Shown in pieces: positions 1 to 16,163 of a stretch of 64,000 nucleotides of DNA; position 1 is the first letter of the stretch; each line of letters opens with the position of its first letter. Under the pieces are notes generated by a model that searched no databases, was not told where the DNA came from, and worked only from the letters and a program-made list of their open reading frames with translations. The stretch is from NCBI GenBank assembly GCA_029204225.1, contig CM055109.1, forward strand, positions 40,223,791-40,287,790, given 5' to 3'. The DNA comes from Diphasiastrum complanatum (Eukaryota > Streptophyta > Lycopodiopsida > Lycopodiales > Lycopodiaceae). The position numbers and the translations under genes are program-made.

Positions 1-400
1 TGACAAAGTATGGTCCAATCATAGTTAAGCATAGTGGTAGCTCGTGGATCTACTAGTATCATTGTACTCCTCATTTTGGATCTAATTGATTTGGTGATTT
101 CATGGATTTTGTGAGTTATTGAGTTTCTAGCTTTCTCTCTCTACCCGAGAGCTCATGATGGTTTTTTCTCTCTCTACCCGAGGAGAGCAGCTTGTTTTTA
201 CTTAGATTATTTTTTGAATACTTCCCACACATGTGAGTGAGAGTTGGAAGTGATTGAATGCATGTAGTAGTGTGTTTTTGCCATAGAATCAAAGTTAGAT
301 CTTGAATCTCAATCTACTCTTGATCTTGGTGCATCTACACACCTTAGGAGATCACAAGTACATGTTGTGGACAGTCCACACGTGTGAAATTCAACAACTT
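1..400. repeat. decayed LTR-like sequence
   Basis: The block holds two copies of a short TCTCTCTACCCGAG phrase (about 133-181). The same kind of phrase occurs in an LTR-like stretch near 47060-47160, followed in both places by a CTTAG-T-rich segment. I infer a distant relative of that repeat. No open frame or complete terminus is visible, and the left edge is cut by the window. Confidence 0.3.
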
Positions 401-2565
401 CGTTTCCTCAATGCATTGAACTATGCTTATCAGATTCAATATCTGAATAAACTCATGAGCTCTACTTGACAGAGACTTTGAAATCGTCAAAATCTATGAA
501 ATTGATTATGTAGCCAAGCATGAATTTATTGATGTGCAAAAGTGAAATAACAAGAAGCATTCAACATTCACATTCATACATTGACAATCAATCTATAATC
601 TACAATGCAAAATAAACATAACCAAAAAGTGCAATGACATGAAACAATATCTCTTGAAATAGAATAGATTGGAACACAAGAGAGTGTTCTCTTGTATAGA
701 CAATAATTTAATTACAAGACATAATTAAAAGAATGGATTAGTCCCTAATGTCAATCGTCAGCCTTTGTTGTAGTTGCATGTCAACATCTGCCATATTGCC
801 AGTTAGATCTTTGTGAGAGAGATATCATCTTTTGTCGTTGCTCATAGGCCTTTGTATTTCATTCGTAATGCATCATAACAACTTTTCTTCTACTTGTTAG
901 ACAATGGTCGTAATGCTCTCATAACAAGTTTCCTTACGGTTCCTTTAGGAGTTCCTTATCGCTCTTTATGAGTTCCTTATGGGCCCTTTGGGGGTGACAA
1001 TTGTTATGACTCATAATAGGAAGCCTCACGGGTTCCTTATGAGTTGCTTATGAGCAATGACTTCATAAATCCTTAGTTTTTCCTAACTACATAATATGGT
1101 TTAAGCTTGACTCACAACTTAGCAAGGAACACTTGCATACCTTTGTAGCATCTATTTGTGATCATCGCACAAAAGAAAATGAAAAAATTACAAAATATTG
1201 AAAAGTAGAAGGGCTTTTTTAGAATGAATGTACATACAACATAAAGAGTGTTAAAGAGTTTAGCCTAGCTTTGAAATGCACCAAGAGACATGTTAATTCC
1301 ATGGAATGGAAGCGATAGCAATAGCAATAGCAATAGCATGTAGTGATTAGAAAGATTGGATAAATAATTCCAATACCACACTCCATGATAAAATCATTTT
1401 CTTCAGTAGATTTGAAACTTTAATTTTCAATTTCTAACCAACCAAATTCACAACTAGACTTTGATGGATTGACTAACCCAATTTTTAACCAAAGTAGCCC
1501 CTTAGCTACAAATCCAGGTTACACTTGCTATGGTGGTCCCAATAATGGGAGGAGAATTGGTCTAAGTGTCATTTCCCTTATTATCTATTTGTAAACAACT
1601 TGGAAGAAGCTGCTATGTTAAAAGGTATGGGATAAAAAAATGGACAAATAGTAAGAAGCAATACATAGTGCTTCTGAATATTGGTAGATGGAAGCTGTTA
1701 ACTATTGAACATTTTATGGGCTATGTGTTATCTCAAATCTAAGGCAATATGAACATTAGGATGAAATCTACAACATGGTATCTCATAACTCAAATAGGCA
1801 ACAAGTTGGGATACATATTTGTTTCATACTTGTCTTCTTAGGTTTGTTTTTAACAAGATTAAAATCCTTGTGAAAATCTTTTTTACTAAACTTGGGTGTC
1901 TTTTGTATAGTCTCATCTAAGGAAAAAAAAATAATATGCATAAATAGAGATTGTGCAAATTTCAAAGGTTTTTGTGACACATCACATTTTTCAAAGAATA
2001 TATCATGATCAAAGCCTTTTTCTTCAAATACATATCATGTCAATTTTCCAATAGGCTTGAAAAGCAATGTGGAAGACACTCTTGATTGGATATCTTTGAA
2101 TTTTAGACCATCAATTTTCTATGAGTTCAAATGTCACAAATTTCCATTAATCAAAGAAAAGTCAATTCCATGATTGAATCACGCACTGTGTATGATGAAG
2201 TGCTTTGTTCAACTAATCTCCTCATTTACTTATGAACTTTTTTATAAACTTTTGTTCTAATTCTTTAGATAGAGTTGGATTGTTTTGCCACATTTTGAAA
2301 CACCATTCTAGAAAATAAAGGCAAAAGAATTTTCAACTCTAAGTTTTTTTTTAATCAAGTAAGCCTAAAAGATCTAAGGATCTTTTCTTCAAATAAAGGT
2401 ACTTGAGATATGTATGTACTTCTAATGTATGAATGTACAAATGACCTTTGTAAGACACAATGAGCTTTCTTTTTTTTAATGTATGGTTTCTTGTTTAAAT
2501 GAAGGAAATTGAAAACCAAAATCCTAAATCTAGGAGTAAGATATCTTGGAATATTTTTATGTTTG
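401..2565. other. intergenic, no gene seen
   Basis: No coding region or recognisable TE protein. Small repeats only: several copies of a GTTCCTTATGAG-like word at about 935-1060, and four ATAGCA units at about 1315-1338. The rest is AT-rich unique-looking sequence. Confidence 0.6.
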
Positions 2566-2568
2566 TTA

Positions 2569-2938
2569 GGGTGGTTTCACATGGAGTGGAGGGTTGGTGG
2601 AGACACTTCAAGAGGCCTCCTCCCAATTTCACAAGAGTGAGAGTTGCCTGCCCCTAGGTGGCATCCTAGTTGGCATTGAAAAGTGCCAAGTTGGGGTAAG
2701 TGAAGATACCAGGGGAGTACCTGGACCTCTTGGAGTATTTGGGGGGTGGGGGGGTAAGTGGTGGGCCTTCTCGCTTTCCTACAATAAAAACCATAAATAT
2801 TTTATCTAATTTGAATAGATAATAAATGCTTTGAAAAGGGGCTTTCACATGGAATGACTTGGAAGGACCTGGGTTTTCAAACTTGGGGGTAAGTGCAAAT
2901 TTTGAAATGGCCCTCGACTCTTCCATGTGAAACCACCC
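2569..2938. mobile_element. MITE, PIF/Harbinger (Tourist-like) type
   Basis: A 370-bp element is bounded by perfect 16-bp terminal inverted repeats, GGGTGGTTTCACATGG at 2569-2584 and its reverse complement at 2923-2938. It is flanked by a TTA direct repeat at 2566-2568 and 2939-2941. A 3-bp TTA/TAA target duplication with G-rich termini is characteristic of PIF/Harbinger-derived MITEs. It encodes no transposase, so it is non-autonomous. The interior holds two adjacent G runs (2741-2746 and 2748-2754). Confidence 0.85.
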
Positions 2939-2941
2939 TTA

Positions 2942-5807
<2,866 letters not shown>

Positions 5808-6070
5808 TTGGAACTTTGGAAGAAATAGTAAGGTATGTCAGTGCCATGGCCCCGTATCGCACTGTAATTTGCAAAAGTCGTGTAACACAAGATTGGAAGA
5901 AATAGTAAGGTATGTCAGTGCCATGTCACCGCATCATATTCCTTCCATTGGGGGCTGGGCCCTGTTTTTTGCAAAAGACGTGTAACACTACTTAGTACTA
6001 ACAGAGGATTGGCAGAAATAGTAAGGTCTGTCAGTGCCATGTCACCGTGAATATTCCTTCCAGTGGGCAT
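5808..6070 (+). repeat. three-copy imperfect minisatellite
   Basis: The phrase AGAAATAGTAAGG(T/A)-TGTCAGTGCCATG recurs near 5820, 5898 and 6014. The spacing (about 78 then 116 bp) differs because the linker with CAAAAG(T/A)CGTGTAACAC is longer in the second interval. These are decayed tandem units of unknown origin. Confidence 0.8.
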
Positions 6071-6627
6071 TATACGTTATAACATTTCTTCTATTGTTAA
6101 TTCCCTGGTGCATTTATTCATAGAAAAAACTAGTATGTACTATCGTTAATTGGGCATGTGGAATTCAGATACTGTACAGTGTATGATGCTTCATGCATGT
6201 ATGTTGGGGAAGCGTCCATGATGATGAAGCATAGGGCCTAGGATGAATTTCTGTATGTAGGGCCTAGGGTGAATTTCAATCTAAAAGTTCTTTTTGCAGC
6301 TCCAATGAGGGGAAAAACAAAGTGCCGAATTGACTCCTATGACTAAAAGCAGCAGCTTGAGCCTTGTTGCGCCTCTCTTTTCTAACCAATCATAGCACAC
6401 AGTACAATACAGCAATTTCAGCCTTTAACCTTTGATCATTTCCACATGGGCTTGTCATTGGAAATTAGAATAATTCGCATGGAATCTGAGCTCCAAAATC
6501 ACGTTTAACCGGTACCTTTCAAACTAGAAAAATATTATTGTTGTTTCTCTGACAAGGAAAGTTTTGATTTTTTCTTTTGACACAACAAAGCAACTATCTG
6601 TAATGTATATACAAAAATGCACGTGAC

Positions 6628-7118
6628 ATGGCTACTGATATATTCATTGTCCTTAAAGCTTTGGGAGAGATCCCGATTCCCCATAGAGTGCGTACTAGAG
6701 AGAAATTATGTCAAACAAAGCTCTTCGTACGGCACCCAGATAAGAAGGCAACATATCACCTAACATACTGGATATCGAAAAGCTTTCCATATGTCAAAAA
6801 CAGCCTTAAAGGCTTGATTGATGGAACCATTGATGTCGATAGTAGCTCTCTTCCACTAAAACTCAGTCCGCTGTGTTTGTTTCACATGCTCCAAAGCATA
6901 TCAATGCTGCAAAAATGCCCCACAGCTTTATCTTTACTGTTGGGAAAAAGATAATCACAAAATACAACGGATTCAGCCGAGTAAAAGGGAAGTATTTTGC
7001 AAAAGGACCAGCTCATTTCAAAGGTCGGTGCACATTGATAGAAAAAAAGGTGGGTAGAAGTCTCAAATGTGACAGCGACAGAGGAGACAATTCTTATTTG
7101 CAGCAAACGGCCATTTAA
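6628..7118 (+). other. unidentified ORF pair, possible decayed coding sequence
   Basis: Two overlapping plus-strand frames (6628-6954 and 6873-7118) could be one frameshifted coding region: the first is 108 codons, the second 81. A 146-codon frame on the other strand (6882-7322) overlaps them, so the coding direction is unclear. I recognise no domain, signal peptide or catalytic motif. It may be a decayed gene, part of a TE, or chance. Confidence 0.2.
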
Positions 7119-8920
7119 TATTCTAAAAGCAAAAGCTACTACACACTTGACATAAGAAAATTTAGCAACGCTAACCAATATCTTTTTCCAAACCAGCATC
7201 TGATTTATCTCCAAGCCATTTCTTGTTCCGAAATCAGTGACAACATGCAGTCCTATATCATGAGCATAACATTTGTTATATCTAAGAACTTCATACAAAA
7301 CAATGACAATTTCACTCTTCATTTGCTCGGAGTCTTATATTCTTAATACAACAACCTTAGCTATGTTAGAGATCATGCCTTCCTCAAAGGGAGGAAGAGT
7401 GTCAACCAATCTATGACAATTAATTGAGCACAAGTGCATATGGCCCCTAAGCTAGAATCACAACATATATATGGAAATTATCAAGCACAGTATTGCCATT
7501 AGACAAGATTAGATTCAAGCACCATGGATTTAGTCATAGATGGCACTTGTTGCTTATCTCATTCCCAAGGCAAGCAAGTTTGCATAAGAGTAAAGGAGAA
7601 GGTCAGAAAATTTTGAAACTTAAATCAGCCTTACCAGGACAACACAACTTGTAAAGAGTAGTGAATATTAAGCGAGAAAAGTTTGGTAGAACTAGCTTCA
7701 AATGCAATAAAAAGATGATGCTTCCAATTTAGATGAAGCCCATGGATGGTAGCCATTCTTCTATGGATGAGTATTGAATATATCTAAAAAGGGGTCACGT
7801 ATGCCATGAACCACTTAATATAATTGGGGCCATACAAAGGGGTTTCAAATTTGTTCCAAAGAAAGTTTCTAAGCATGTTTATTGACATTTAGAAAAGGGT
7901 ATGATGGAAAGAACTAAAGATCAAGATAGAAAGAAACAAGAAAAAAGATTACTACATATGTTTATTGACCAAAATCCTAGTTGAGAACGAAAGGTAAGCG
8001 GAGACCATTTGGCAAACTTGGGTCATCACCCAAATTGATGGGCTAACAAGACACACACTAATGTGGTTGATATTCCACCATCTATCAACCATTCTCAGTG
8101 GAGATGGTGATGAAATACTTGGACCTTGACCCACAACAATTTCTGCCATGTTTGATTGAACTCATTAGCATTTGTTATGTCCCCTGCCCTTTGCCCACCT
8201 TTGACATAGCACATAAGAAGCTTAAGCTTGAGATTGTAGTAGGTGGGAAGTCAGAAAGACAGAAATGAAGAACAAGTGCACAAGCAATGAAGCACAATTC
8301 TATAATATGTTTTATGCTCATCAAAAACATTTCAATTGTTCCTAATTAGGCACCAACTACTTTGTCTTAACTCCTATCATCCTATGTGTCATTGTCCTTA
8401 GTTTTAGCTAGCTATGTTAGAGCAACTATTAATATAGGTTTGGCATCTACTTTGACATAAAGACTTAAAGCTACGAAACACTTGGTAAAACCATTTTCTA
8501 TATTTAATAAAATAATCAACTTTGTCAAACCAAGATCTAGGGTACCACCTTAGCAAGATCTTGTTGTTTCTGCTCCCTTTGCTAGTTGGGTACCACCTTA
8601 GCAAAATAATACTTGAGTCACTTGGGTCACTTCTTTCAAAGAAAATGCCCAAGTTAACACTTTTGTTGCTTCCCTCCAGCTTGATGGGTTGCTCAACAGC
8701 TCGGTTAGGACCTGAAGAGAAGTCTTATGCTGCAGTGTGAAAAAAGTCAATCAAGCATACACACAAGCACGTTAGAAATGTGAAAAAAAAAAAAAAGAAA
8801 GCTAGGTAGATAAACTTAAAAAGCGGGAACGGCACCAATGTTGGAAGTATTTCTAGTTCATGCGGTGGCTAGATCTACTCACAGTGAAGTTTCTAGTTCA
8901 TGTGATGGCTCTGTGTTTGT
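7119..8920. other. intergenic, no gene seen
   Basis: No supportable gene. A 17-bp word GGGTACCACCTTAGCAA occurs twice (8540-8556 and 8588-8604). A poly-A stretch near 8780-8795 could be an old retroposon tail, but no body is recognisable next to it. Confidence 0.5.
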
Positions 8921-8924
8921 CATT

Positions 8925-9665
8925 TCAGATGACTTATACATGTGCTACAGACAACACAAAAATCTCCAAATGGAAGCTAAAGGATGGTAAAGCTTTTGCG
9001 TTGATCATTCTCAACATCAAGCAACAATTTATCATTCCTTATTTGCCTTAGACATATTCTTTAACAACGATATCTTCTTTATCAAGAATCAGTTTAGCAA
9101 CTTGAAAGACAAGAGTAAATTTTCAGACAAACTATCAACTACTACTGCCATCAACATGATAATTAGAGTCTCAGGCTTGAATACGTTGACATATGAACAA
9201 CTTATCGATAGTGAGTCCAAAGAAAACGTTGCAACTCAGAAGCAACAAGACCAAAGACAGGATTATTAGCCTATGCTACCTCTAAGAAGATCGACAAGAG
9301 TGCTAACACAACCTATAAGATATATTGATGAGTTTTCTTGTTATCTAATTCAAATATAAACTACAAATTATGAAGCACTTACTCAGTTAGACTCCTACTC
9401 TAGAGAGAAGCAATGGATAGAGAGTACACCTCTTTGATCAAGAATTGAACATGGTCTATTTTCAAACTACCTACCAGTAGAAATCTAATCGATTGCAAAT
9501 GGATCTTCCAGATCAAATACAAAGTTGATGGAAGTATCAATTGAAGAAAAGCTCGACTATAGAGAAAATTTTTCCAAATCCTGAATATCAACTACAACGA
9601 GACTTTTAGTCATGTGGTCAAGCATTCCTTGATCAAAACTCTCTTGTCATATGATATTGCAACAC
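8925..9665 (+). pseudogene. decayed Ty1/copia gag-RT remnant
   Basis: Three-frame reading shows a copia-like gag piece (KWKLKDGKAFALIILNI near 8970-9033; a close match, KWKSKDGKAFAFIILTI, lies in the minus-strand copia at 61.7-62.0 kb). It is followed by PLRRSTRVLTQP near 9278-9313 and the start of the reverse transcriptase (DCKWIFQIKYKVDGSIN, NYNETFSHVVKHSLIKTLLS, to about 9650). Protease and integrase are missing between gag and RT. Stops and frameshifts interrupt it many times. It is an old, internally deleted retrotransposon. Confidence 0.7.
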
Positions 9666-9946
9666 CTCTAACCAAACACGCAGAATTTTCTAACATTACA
9701 AATTAGAATGATGATCTAGAAAGTGAAATACATTATGTAGATAATGATAAATGAGAATATGGAAAAAAGGATCTACAACTAATTCTAAAGCATAGAAAAC
9801 TTATGTACAGACACTACCCAGTAAAGAAGACTTTCTAAAGTTTCAAAAAAGATACCCTCTAACAAAGCAGTACACATCAAACACTAAAATTGCTCCTTGC
9901 TTGATTGATATGTGAAAGAACAAATCTTTCAATTTGATGAGCGTGA

Positions 9947-10583
9947 TGTGAAGAATTTCAGACCATTTAAGATCCAAATTCATAACTTGATCTTTGGTTA
10001 GAAAGAGAACAATCCTATCAATGTTGCCAATGTAAAAAAATCAACATCTACTCAATGAAAGAGATGCAAACTCAATAAGAACCTGATGAAACATCAAACA
10101 TATGATATCATGAAGTTGTTGTCCATACAAAAATAGTAAGCTATTGTATTTCACACATGAGCATAAAATGAACATTCTACACACAAATTGCAAGATATCA
10201 CCAATATAGCGCACCAATGGATAGATGATCCCAGGAGAACTCAAGTATAAGCATGAAGTGAGATAAGAGAGTGAGAGAGAGAGAATGTGTCTCTTCCCAC
10301 AAATGTATAGCTATATATAACAGATCCATGACTCATTAATGAGTTTGGTTTCTCTCCATATCAAAAACCCTAGCATGAATGTGAACTAGATTCAATGTCT
10401 CCAACATTCAAATTTGAATCTACCAAACTCGTGTACTACACTTTCTCACACTTTCTAAAAGTGCTTATTTAAATGCTTTTAGACTAATATAACTTTCAAA
10501 CTCTAAGTCTAATATGAAAATTGGCCTCAATTGCCAAATATACAAACATGACCAAAATAGCAAACTAGTTGAAATTTCTCACA
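9947..10583 (-). repeat. copia LTR (family A), minus orientation
   Basis: On the minus strand it begins TGTGAGAAATTTCAACTAG at 10583 directly after a purine-rich tract (AACTAGTTGAAGAGGGAG). It ends ...GAAATTCTTCACA at 9947, so TG...CA termini are kept (637 bp). It is homologous to LTRs at 15411-16163, 40074-40723, 43159-43808, 53056 and 54417. It lies downstream of the minus-strand RNase H fragment, which makes it a 3' LTR. Its internal GA stretch is short (about 10270-10283). Confidence 0.8.
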
Positions 10584-10716
10584 CTCCCTCTTCAACTAGT
10601 TTTAGCATAGACTTTGAGAACACTCCAAGTGAAGTCCTATGCTTCATAAACAAGTCTTTTCCCAATGCTTTGGTAAAGATATCAGCTGCACATTTCTTTG
10701 AAGAAACATGTTGAAG

Positions 10717-11112
10717 CTATACCTCCTTTGATATGACTTGTTCCCTCACAAAGTGATATTCCACCTGAATATGCTTGCTCCTAGCATGAAAGATAGGATT
10801 GGTTGCCAACTTTTGGATTGAGAGGTTGTCACAAAAGATGATTGGGCTCTCTGAAAAATCTAGCAAGTGAAGATCCTTGATTATCCTCTTGATCCATATC
10901 ATCTCCTTTGTGCAATGTGTAAATGCTTTGTACTCGGCCTCACTAGATGATAATGAGATAGTGGCCTGTTTCTTCAACATCCATGATATAGCTCCATCAC
11001 CTATGAAAATACAATGAGCACTTATGGATTTCCTATCCCTTTTAATCTCCAGCAAAATCCGAATCTGAAAATCCAAACAAGTTAGGTGATGATCCCTGAC
11101 ATAATATGCCAA
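10717..11112 (-). pseudogene. Ty1/copia RNase H fragment
   Basis: About 131 codons on the minus strand match the C-terminal copia RNase H: KQATISLSSSEAEYKA, then the FCDN and HARSKHI motifs and HFVREQV. It corresponds closely to the ends of the plus-strand copies at about 15.0-15.3 kb and 52.6-52.9 kb. Upstream RT is absent, so only the 3' end of the element remains, followed by its purine tract and LTR at 10583. The first residues come from a frameshifted join. Confidence 0.85.
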
Positions 11113-11152
11113 AATCTCGAGTTCCCATGATGTATCTCAAAACTCGTTGGAC

Positions 11153-12247
11153 TTAAAGAAATCCAATGGTTGTCTTAGATTCAATGGCCCACAATTGTTT
11201 TTGGAGGCTTGATCTTTACCACAGATCTATATGACTTGAAATCTGACGGTTGTCCATGATCTAGCATGCCGAACTACTTCCCTCCAGCTGCAAGACCCCT
11301 TCAAGCACTATGTGCCTTCTAGCACTGGCTGCACGCGATCTGTCTCCTCCTCCCTGTCTACGACTACGCCTACCCTGGATTATCTTTGCCTCATCAAATT
11401 TGTTTTTTGATCAATTTGAGCACGATCTGAGGCCTGGAGCAGGGTCGCCCTACTGATTTCAAATCTACAGAGTGTTCAAACATGAAATTCCGTGAAGAAA
11501 CGATGATTTTAGCTCAACTTGAAAAAGTAGCTTTCTTTCACCTTTTACCGCAGATCTGCTAGGTTATCAGTCTCTACATGGCTAGTTGACAATATGATTA
11601 GCTTCCAACCTGTCTTTACGACATCCAAAATGGAGCACAAACAATGAAGAAATCACCAGTTATGTGTAGAAAATCGTAACTCCAAACCGGTTTCAATTTT
11701 CAACTGGCTTCAAAATTGTCAATTTTTCACCAAATTTATCCTTGTCTGATGCTATTCAAAGAAGGGGCCTGAAGTGCAAAGTGCATTGCAACTTCGTTAA
11801 AAAAAAATTAGACTGAAGTAAAAGTTGGGTCCCAAGTTTATGAAAGGTGAAGTTTCTTCACTCTGAAGAAACAGTTCAAAAACTTGAAAAGTCCCTATTT
11901 TTGGGTCCTTTATCCGTTTTGACCCAAACGAAAGGCTATAACCTCCAAATGAAGGGCATCCGGACTGTACCTGCAAGTATGGTACCGCAAAACAGAGTGA
12001 TTGCAGCAGAGAAAGTGTTCGAAGCATGCCAAAAGTGATTTCACCATTCCATTGGAGACATGGTTGGGAGTTGGTGACAAGGAGCATTTCGGAAGGCGAC
12101 GCCAATTTGGCTTTCAATTTGACGAAAAAGTAGTGGGTGGACTGGTAAGGAAAAACATAGCAGGTCATTATTTTTACCTTCTGACATCACAGCTGGCCTC
12201 ATCATGTAGTTTATAGCCTACGGTTGAAGTTTCAAGCAGTTTTGGAA
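11153..12247. other. unassigned sequence upstream of copia gag
   Basis: It lies between the minus-strand copia remnant and the plus-strand gag. No matching 5' LTR could be found, although one is expected here if the plus-strand element were complete. Short frames around 11797-12216 on both strands show no domain. It may be leader of the copia element or an older host sequence. Confidence 0.4.
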
Positions 12248-12975
12248 TGGCAAACATGGGAGAGTCCATTTTGAGTGAAAGGAGCAAATTGGACAGGATT
12301 TTCAGCTATGTAATGTGGATGTTCAAAATGAAAACATACTCATGGACAAGGACATCAAAGTGTTTGATAAGAAGGTGAGGCAAGCTTTGACCTTCATCAA
12401 CTTGTCAGTGAAGGATCACATCATTACCCACATTTGTGATGTTACACCCAAACAGGCATGGGATGCGCTAAAGGAGCAGTTCGAGATGTCAAATCCATCA
12501 AGAATCATGTTTCTGAAGTCAAAACTGAATAATGCCCACATGGAGCAAGGAGACCATATTCAGATGTACATGACCAGAATCAAGACAATGAGGGATGAAC
12601 TGCATTCTATTGGTGAGCACATACGTGATGTGGAGTTTGTGCATAATGCATTGTGCGACATTGCAGAACCCTATCAGACATTTGTGAGCGGAATATCATC
12701 AAGAGAAAGATTGCCAACCTTTGACAAGCTCACAAGAATCTTGATGCAGGAAGAGCAACGGCGAGAAATGGTGAAAGCTAGACGTCAAAACACTGATGAT
12801 CAGGCACTTGCGACACGCCAAAACAAGGCAAGGGCAAGGGCAAGAAGAAATCTAAACAACAATTCACCAAGACTCAGGAGGATGAGAGATCTACCAGCAA
12901 GACCAAGAAGAAAGCCAAATGCTTCCATTGCGGCAAAAAGGACCATTGGAAGAACGAATGTCAAAAATTCCTAAC
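12248..12975 (+). pseudogene. Ty1/copia gag (family A), frameshifted
   Basis: A candidate start at 12248 reads MANMGESILSERSKLDRIF and runs into the W-FKMKN motif. It then shifts frame near 12340 into the long gag frame (DKKVRQALTFINLSVKDH, QAWDALKEQFE), typical of the UBN2/gag domain of plant copia elements. Gag forms the virus-like particle that packages the RNA. Another frameshift near the end moves the zinc knuckle into the protease frame. At least two frameshifts make it non-functional. Confidence 0.85.
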
Positions 12976-13696
12976 AGAATTAGGCAAGGGGAAACCAAAG
13001 CAAGCAGGTAACCTTGTCGATGAAGGTGAAATTGAAGACTCTAGTATCTTCATATCAACATTGTCATCTAATCAAGATGATCAAGCGTGGTACATTGATT
13101 TGGGAGCCACAAGACACATGATAGGTAACAAGGATTGGTTCAGTAGCTTGAAAGTGTTGGATAATGGAACATCCATTTCACAAGCAAATGGTGATGTGTG
13201 CAAGAACAAGAGGATAGGTACCGTTTCAATCCAACTAGCTGATGGCAAAAGCAAGATGATCGGGGAGGTACTTTACGTACCAGGTTTGAAAAAAAATTTA
13301 CTTTTTGTTGGCATCATTACTGATCAAAAGTTGAAAGTAGAATTTGCCCATGATCGTTGCTTTGTGAAGGATGTGAACCAAAAGTTCAAAGTCATTGCGG
13401 ATGGTATAAGGGAGCCCAACACTAAATTGTATAGGTTGAATGCTACAATCAAGGGGCAACATGGACTTATCTCGTCCATTCCATTGCAAACTGAACTGCG
13501 GCATAAAAGACTTGATCATTTGAACCTAGGAAGCCTCAGTTTGATGAGAAAACTTGAAATGGTGAGAGGATTGCCTACGATAGAAGACCAATTGAAGTCG
13601 ATGTGCGAATCATGTGTGTATGGGAAGCAACATCAAGAGAAATTCAATAAAGGTGGTGTTGCAAGGGCAAAGAACATCTTGGATTTGAGCCTATGA
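12917..13696 (+). pseudogene. copia zinc knuckle, protease and GAG-pre-integrase
   Basis: One frame stays open from 12917. It has the gag zinc knuckle CFHCGKKDHWKNEC (CX2CX4HX4C), an aspartic protease motif, and the pre-integrase region HKRLDHLNLGSL with CESCVYGKQH. The protease reads WYIDLGATRHM, where the family normally has D-S/T-G-A, so the catalytic triad is altered (D-L-G). The frame ends at a stop at 13696, just before the integrase core. Protease releases capsid and enzymes from the polyprotein; the pre-integrase segment contributes zinc binding. Confidence 0.9.
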
Positions 13697-13724
13697 GTAC
13701 GTCCTTGGTTAAGCCTTCTATTTC

Positions 13725-14084
13725 ATGAACTTCATTGATGATATATCACGTAAGACGTGGAATTACTTCTTGAAGAAGAAATCGGATGCGTTTGACACTT
13801 TCAAGAGCTTCAAAGCATCGGTCAAAAATCAGATAGGTAAGAAGATCAAAGTTCTAAGATTAGATAGTGGAGGTGAGTTCAAGTCTAACGACTTCAATGA
13901 TCTCTGTGATCAATGTGGGATCAAAAGACAATTTACAAAAGCTCATACTCCTTCTCTCAATGGTGTAGCTGAGCGCAAGAATTGTATGATTGTGGAAAGT
14001 GCCAGATCTATGCTAGCTGAGATGAAACTACCAAAAGATTACTTTCTACCGCTCTGGTACTTTGTTGCTAAAACAAGCTTTTAA
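13725..14084 (+). pseudogene. copia integrase core
   Basis: It is frameshifted by one base from the preceding frame. It carries the rve core: FIDDISRKTW (first catalytic Asp), LRLDSGGEF (second Asp region), and GVAERKNCMIVESARSML, which holds the catalytic Glu. All three acidic positions appear present although the reading frame is broken. The C-terminal integrase half and the RT N-terminus are missing before 14129, so there is an internal deletion. Confidence 0.88.
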
Positions 14085-14128
14085 ATAGCTCTTCGATGTG
14101 CAATGAGGGGGCTTGAACCTTTACACGC

Positions 14129-14864
14129 ATGGCAAAGATGGTAAGCATTCGAGTCGTTATCTCACTTGCTACTCTTTATGGATGGGATCTATGGCAATTG
14201 GACATTACAAATGCATTTTTGAATGGTGATCTTGCGGAGGAAGTGTACATGGAGCAACCCGAGAGCTACATTTCTTCTACAAAGCCAAATCATGTGTGTT
14301 TACTACAAAGAGCTTATATGGCCTTAAGCAAGCACCAAGGAGTTGGTATGCTAAGCTTAACATTTTTTTACTCTCTCAAGGCTTATGAGTGAGTATGATC
14401 ATTCACTTTATTATAGGTTTGTTGGAAATGATGTTACCATCTTGGTAATCTATGTGGATAATATCATCTTGAGTGGTGGAGACAATCAAGATGTGGACGA
14501 CATCAAGAGTGCTCTTAAGAAGGAATTTGAGGTGCATGATCTTGGTAATTTGCATTACATTTTGGGTATAGAAGAGATTAGATCTTCTCAATCTACTTTC
14601 ATTTGTCAAGAGAAGCATGCTAATTCTATTCTAGAAAGATTTCATATGGTAGATGCAAAAGCTTGTGATACACCTATGGAGTCAAATGTAAAACTAACTA
14701 TAAGAGGTAATGCAAGATTCTTCGAGGACATTACTCTCTATAGGAAGCTAGTTGGTTCACTCATCTATCTAGACATTACAAGACCAGATCAAAGCTATTG
14801 TGTTGGAAGATTGAGCCACTTCATGCACGATCCTAGTGAGGAGCATTGGAAGTTAGGAAAATGA
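14129..14864 (+). pseudogene. copia reverse transcriptase
   Basis: Two frames (14129-14392 and 14385-14864) together cover the RT palm: WQLDITNAFLNGDLAEEVYM, then the catalytic box, then HDLGNLHYILGIE and DITRPDQSYCVGRLSHFM. The catalytic box reads IYVDNIILSG where copia elements normally have YVDD, so the second metal-binding Asp is Asn. A frameshift near 14340-14390 and a stop at 14864 also break it. It is closely related to the better-preserved RT at 51756-52979. Confidence 0.9.
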
Positions 14865-15350
14865 CTTTTGAGGTACATCATTGGAACTTGAGATTTTGGC
14901 ATATTGTATGAGGGATCATCACCTAACCTATTTGGATTTTCAGATTCGTACTATGTTGGAGATATAATGGATAGGAAATCCATTAGTGATCATTGAATTT
15001 TCATAGGTGATGGAGCTATATCATGGATGTCGCAGAAACAAGCCACTATCTCATTGTCATCTAGTGAGGCCAAGTACAAAGCTCTTACACATTGCACAAC
15101 GGAGATGGTATGGATCAAGAATCTTCACTTGCGAGATTTTTTAGAGAGCCCAATCATCTTTTGTGACAATCTATCAGCCCAAAGGTTGGAAACTAATCCT
15201 ATCTTTCATGCTAGGAGTAAGCATATTGAGGTGGCATATTACTTTGTGAGGTAGCCAGTCATGGCAAAGGAGGTGGAGCTTCAACATGTGTCCTCAAGGG
15301 AATGCGTATCTTATATCTTCACCAAATCATTGGGAAACGACTTTTCATGA
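14865..15350 (+). pseudogene. copia RNase H, decayed
   Basis: Following the stop at 14864, the connection and RNase H region continue with further stops. KQATISLSSSEAKYKAL, FCDN and HARSKHIEV lie in 15027-15254. It ends about 60 bp before the purine-rich tract at 15393-15410. RNase H would degrade RNA in the RNA-DNA hybrid during reverse transcription; this copy cannot be translated intact. Confidence 0.85.
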
Positions 15351-15410
15351 AGCATAGGACTTCACTTGGAGTGTTTTCAAAGTCTATGCTTAAACTAGTT
15401 GAAGAGGGAG

Positions 15411-16163
<753 letters not shown>

